Below are positions 13,795 to 13,800 of a DNA stretch of 13,800 nt, piece by piece. Numbering within the stretch: the first letter of the stretch is position 1; the number at the start of each line of letters is the position of its first letter. The DNA comes from Elusimicrobiota bacterium (lineage in GTDB: Bacteria; Elusimicrobiota; Endomicrobiia; CG1-02-37-114; JAHJSO01), in assembly GCA_018830385.1 (NCBI GenBank), contig JAHJSO010000041.1, forward strand, positions 1 to 13,800. The letters are read 5' to 3'. The notes under the pieces are model-generated. The model was not told where the DNA came from. It ran no database searches and worked only from the letters and a program-made list of their open reading frames with translations. The position numbers were made by a program, and so were the translations under genes.

Positions 13795-13800
13795 GTTGCC

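Overview
This window is a dense block of molybdenum-hydroxylase (xanthine dehydrogenase / CO dehydrogenase superfamily) genes from an organism I cannot place. Base composition is intermediate. Codon use mixes AGG/AGA Arg and ATA Ile codons with GC-rich codons, and several starts have strong AGGAG ribosome binding sites. The iron-sulfur and flavin-rich content suits an anaerobic or facultatively anaerobic bacterium, but no gene here is a good taxonomic marker. I see no RNA genes, transposases, CRISPR arrays or phage genes, and coding density is close to 100%.

Plus strand, 1-3244 (cluster 1): the C-terminal end of a FAD-binding subunit (cut by the window edge), a two-cluster [2Fe-2S] subunit, a molybdopterin-binding large subunit, and a small MoaD/ThiS-like protein ending in Gly-Gly-Gly. 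The genes overlap or nearly touch and look like one operon that begins upstream of the window.

Minus strand, 13781 down to 3271 (clusters 3 and 2 plus maturation genes), in transcription order: large subunit 3, [2Fe-2S] subunit 3, an 828-residue FAD/NAD(P)H/FMN/iron-sulfur protein with the domain order of dihydropyrimidine dehydrogenase, large subunit 2, [2Fe-2S] subunit 2, FAD subunit 2, a MobA/MocA-like molybdopterin cytidylyltransferase, and an XdhC-type cofactor insertion protein. Gaps are 30 bp or less, or the genes overlap, so this is very probably one operon. It converges on cluster 1 with only 26 bp between the two stop codons.

Cluster 2 is a standard three-subunit hydroxylase with its own FAD subunit. 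Cluster 3 has large and [2Fe-2S] subunits but no FAD subunit in the window; the gene next to it is the dihydropyrimidine-dehydrogenase-like flavoprotein. MocA would make the dinucleotide (cytosine) form of the cofactor, and XdhC would bind, protect and help insert the sulfurated cofactor. The most natural reading is a catabolic island for one or more N-heterocycles (purine, pyrimidine or pyridine type). Hydroxylases would add oxygen from water at successive ring carbons, and the flavoprotein would either reduce the hydroxylated ring or carry electrons to or from NAD(P). The substrate cannot be told from sequence alone. By-eye comparison suggests the flavoprotein keeps the catalytic Cys of dihydropyrimidine dehydrogenase but has lost several pyrimidine-contacting residues.

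Two small rearrangements stand out. The cytidylyltransferase gene carries a 21-bp palindrome-containing insertion-like segment flanked by 7-bp direct repeats. At the junction with xdhC there is a 13-bp tandem duplication, without which the two reading frames would be joined.
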